DNA of 64,000 nt from Okeanomitos corallinicola TIOX110 (GTDB lineage Bacteria; Cyanobacteriota; Cyanobacteriia; Cyanobacteriales; Nostocaceae): NCBI RefSeq assembly GCF_038050375.1, contig NZ_CP150886.1:5080907-5144906 (forward strand), in the 5' to 3' direction. The position numbers and the translations under genes were made by a program. This document shows, in pieces, positions 63,344 to 64,000 of this stretch (positions are counted from its first letter, which is position 1; each line of letters starts with the position of its first letter). The notes beneath the pieces are model-generated. The model was not told the DNA's origin, did no database searches, and was given only the letters and a program-made list of their open reading frames with translations.

Positions 63344-64000
63344 TTAACTTTTGGCTTTAGTATTTGCAGAAGCAATAACTTTTTGAGTATTTTCCTGTAT
63401 TACTGTTACTAATTTGTTAACATCTTCTGGGGTTTTAACCGCTTGTGCAGGTGGAATGGAGGAAGGCCAAGCTGTCAAAAGGTCTGTTAATGCTGTATCT
63501 ATAGCTTTGTGTGCTTCTGGGTTTTGTGCCATTTGGCTGGAAATACTTTTGTACAGTTGGCTAGAATAGACGACAAAGCCACGAGAGTCTTGATATTCTA
63601 TGGGTTCGGTAATTTTACCGTTAGCTATTGCTGCGCTATATTCTGCGTTAGCTGCGTCTAATAAACCGTTAATTACCTGTAATACAAATTCTGGTTTTGC
63701 GCGTTGTTCTGTTGGTAAGGCGGCAATCGCATTATCAACAGCTTGCACAGAAATGGTAAAATTATCTTTGATTTTAGAATCTTTGGGATTAGATTTTACC
63801 AAATTCGTTAAACTGATTAAATCACTTTTGAATTCTTTAACTTTGCGTTCATTTAATTGATCTTCAACATCAACATAAATTTCTTCTACTGGATGCCCAA
63901 TATGGGGTTCAGCTTGTTTAGGTTGATTTTGTTCTAATAGTTCTTGTGCTACGAAAAGATGTCCTTTCATCAATGCCAATTTGGTCATGTAGTCTACATC
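63344..64000 (-). CDS. Conserved His/Glu-containing protein next to FTR1-bacterioferritin (5' end outside window)
   Basis: The frame stays open to the right edge. An ATG at 63988 exists, but the codons upstream (DVDY) read on without a stop, so the true start is probably beyond the window. Visible residues include MKGHLFVAQELLE, QAEPHIGHPVEEIYVDVEDQL and a helical body; the conserved His-x2-His-Pro-x-Glu-Glu cluster could bind metal. Periplasmic imelysin-like proteins share such features, but the family is not recognised with certainty. The neighbourhood suggests iron handling. Confidence 0.65.
   Translation of the reverse strand, partial: DVDYMTKLALMKGHLFVAQELLEQNQPKQAEPHIGHPVEEIYVDVEDQLNERKVKEFKSDLISLTNLVKSNPKDSKIKDNFTISVQAVDNAIAALPTEQRAKPEFVLQVINGLLDAANAEYSAAIANGKITEPIEYQDSRGFVVYSSQLYKSISSQMAQNPEAHKAIDTALTDLLTAWPSSIPPAQAVKTPEDVNKLVTVIQENTQKVIASANTKAKS

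Overview
This window looks like the chromosome of a filamentous, heterocyst-type cyanobacterium (Nostocales, Anabaena/Dolichospermum-like). The basis is AT-rich coding sequence, scattered HIP1 octamers (GCGATCGC), short tandem heptamer repeats (STRR) at many gene borders, and typical cyanobacterial families (DUF1997, DUF4079, DUF3153, DUF29, fused panC-cmk, gpmI-secG). No rRNA, tRNA or CRISPR array was recognised.

Layout. 1-3.5 kb: housekeeping and unknown genes (lambda-type lysozyme, atypical SDR, DUF1997, DUF4079). 3.6-12.3 kb: an accessory island with an ankyrin-repeat protein, a GUN4-effector protein, a papain-fold toxin with a candidate immunity gene, a vWA / MoxR-ATPase / iSTAND operon, and a lone C5 DNA methyltransferase, interspersed with repeats and MITE-like elements. 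12.4-21.2 kb: core genes (deoC-recO-MFS, a glycosyltransferase, Uma2, matrixin-like protease, secG, gpmI). 21.3-24.9 kb: a second defence-type cluster (OLD-like ATPase plus TOPRIM-like DUF4276, and two PIN-toxin modules). 25-33.4 kb: ABC-F, sodB, panC-cmk, rlpA, glsA, DUF2237. 33.8-39.3 kb: a 1661-residue surface-type protein with a putative Cys-Gln thioester domain and SdrD_B repeats, next to a 69-residue PEP-CTERM protein. 39.8-51.6 kb: hydrolase, DUF3153, TPR, argB, aroK, a STAND ATPase, an IS605-type TnpB, LapA-like, ubiX and RNase R. 52.2-55.7 kb: a decayed gene, then a methyltransferase, a biopterin-type aromatic amino acid hydroxylase and a PAPS sulfotransferase, which could be a small tailoring cluster. 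55.8-60.4 kb: clpP, a DUF255 thioredoxin-fold protein, DUF29 and a TPR fragment. 60.7-64 kb: an iron-handling locus (periplasmic binding lipoprotein, FTR1 permease, bacterioferritin-like protein, partial His/Glu-rich protein).

The most interesting region is 5.0-10.3 kb. The vWA, MoxR and iSTAND genes match the vWA-MoxR conflict systems described computationally in bacteria. The vWA gene ends inside a dispersed repeat that supplies its last four codons and stop. The domain that usually follows the vWA in cyanobacterial homologues is found 1 kb away, on the other strand, fused to GUN4. This suggests a split or rearranged system. Three small cassettes in the window (papain toxin/immunity, PIN toxin/antitoxin, methyltransferase) are each bracketed by copies of short dispersed repeats, a pattern that may reflect how such cassettes move.
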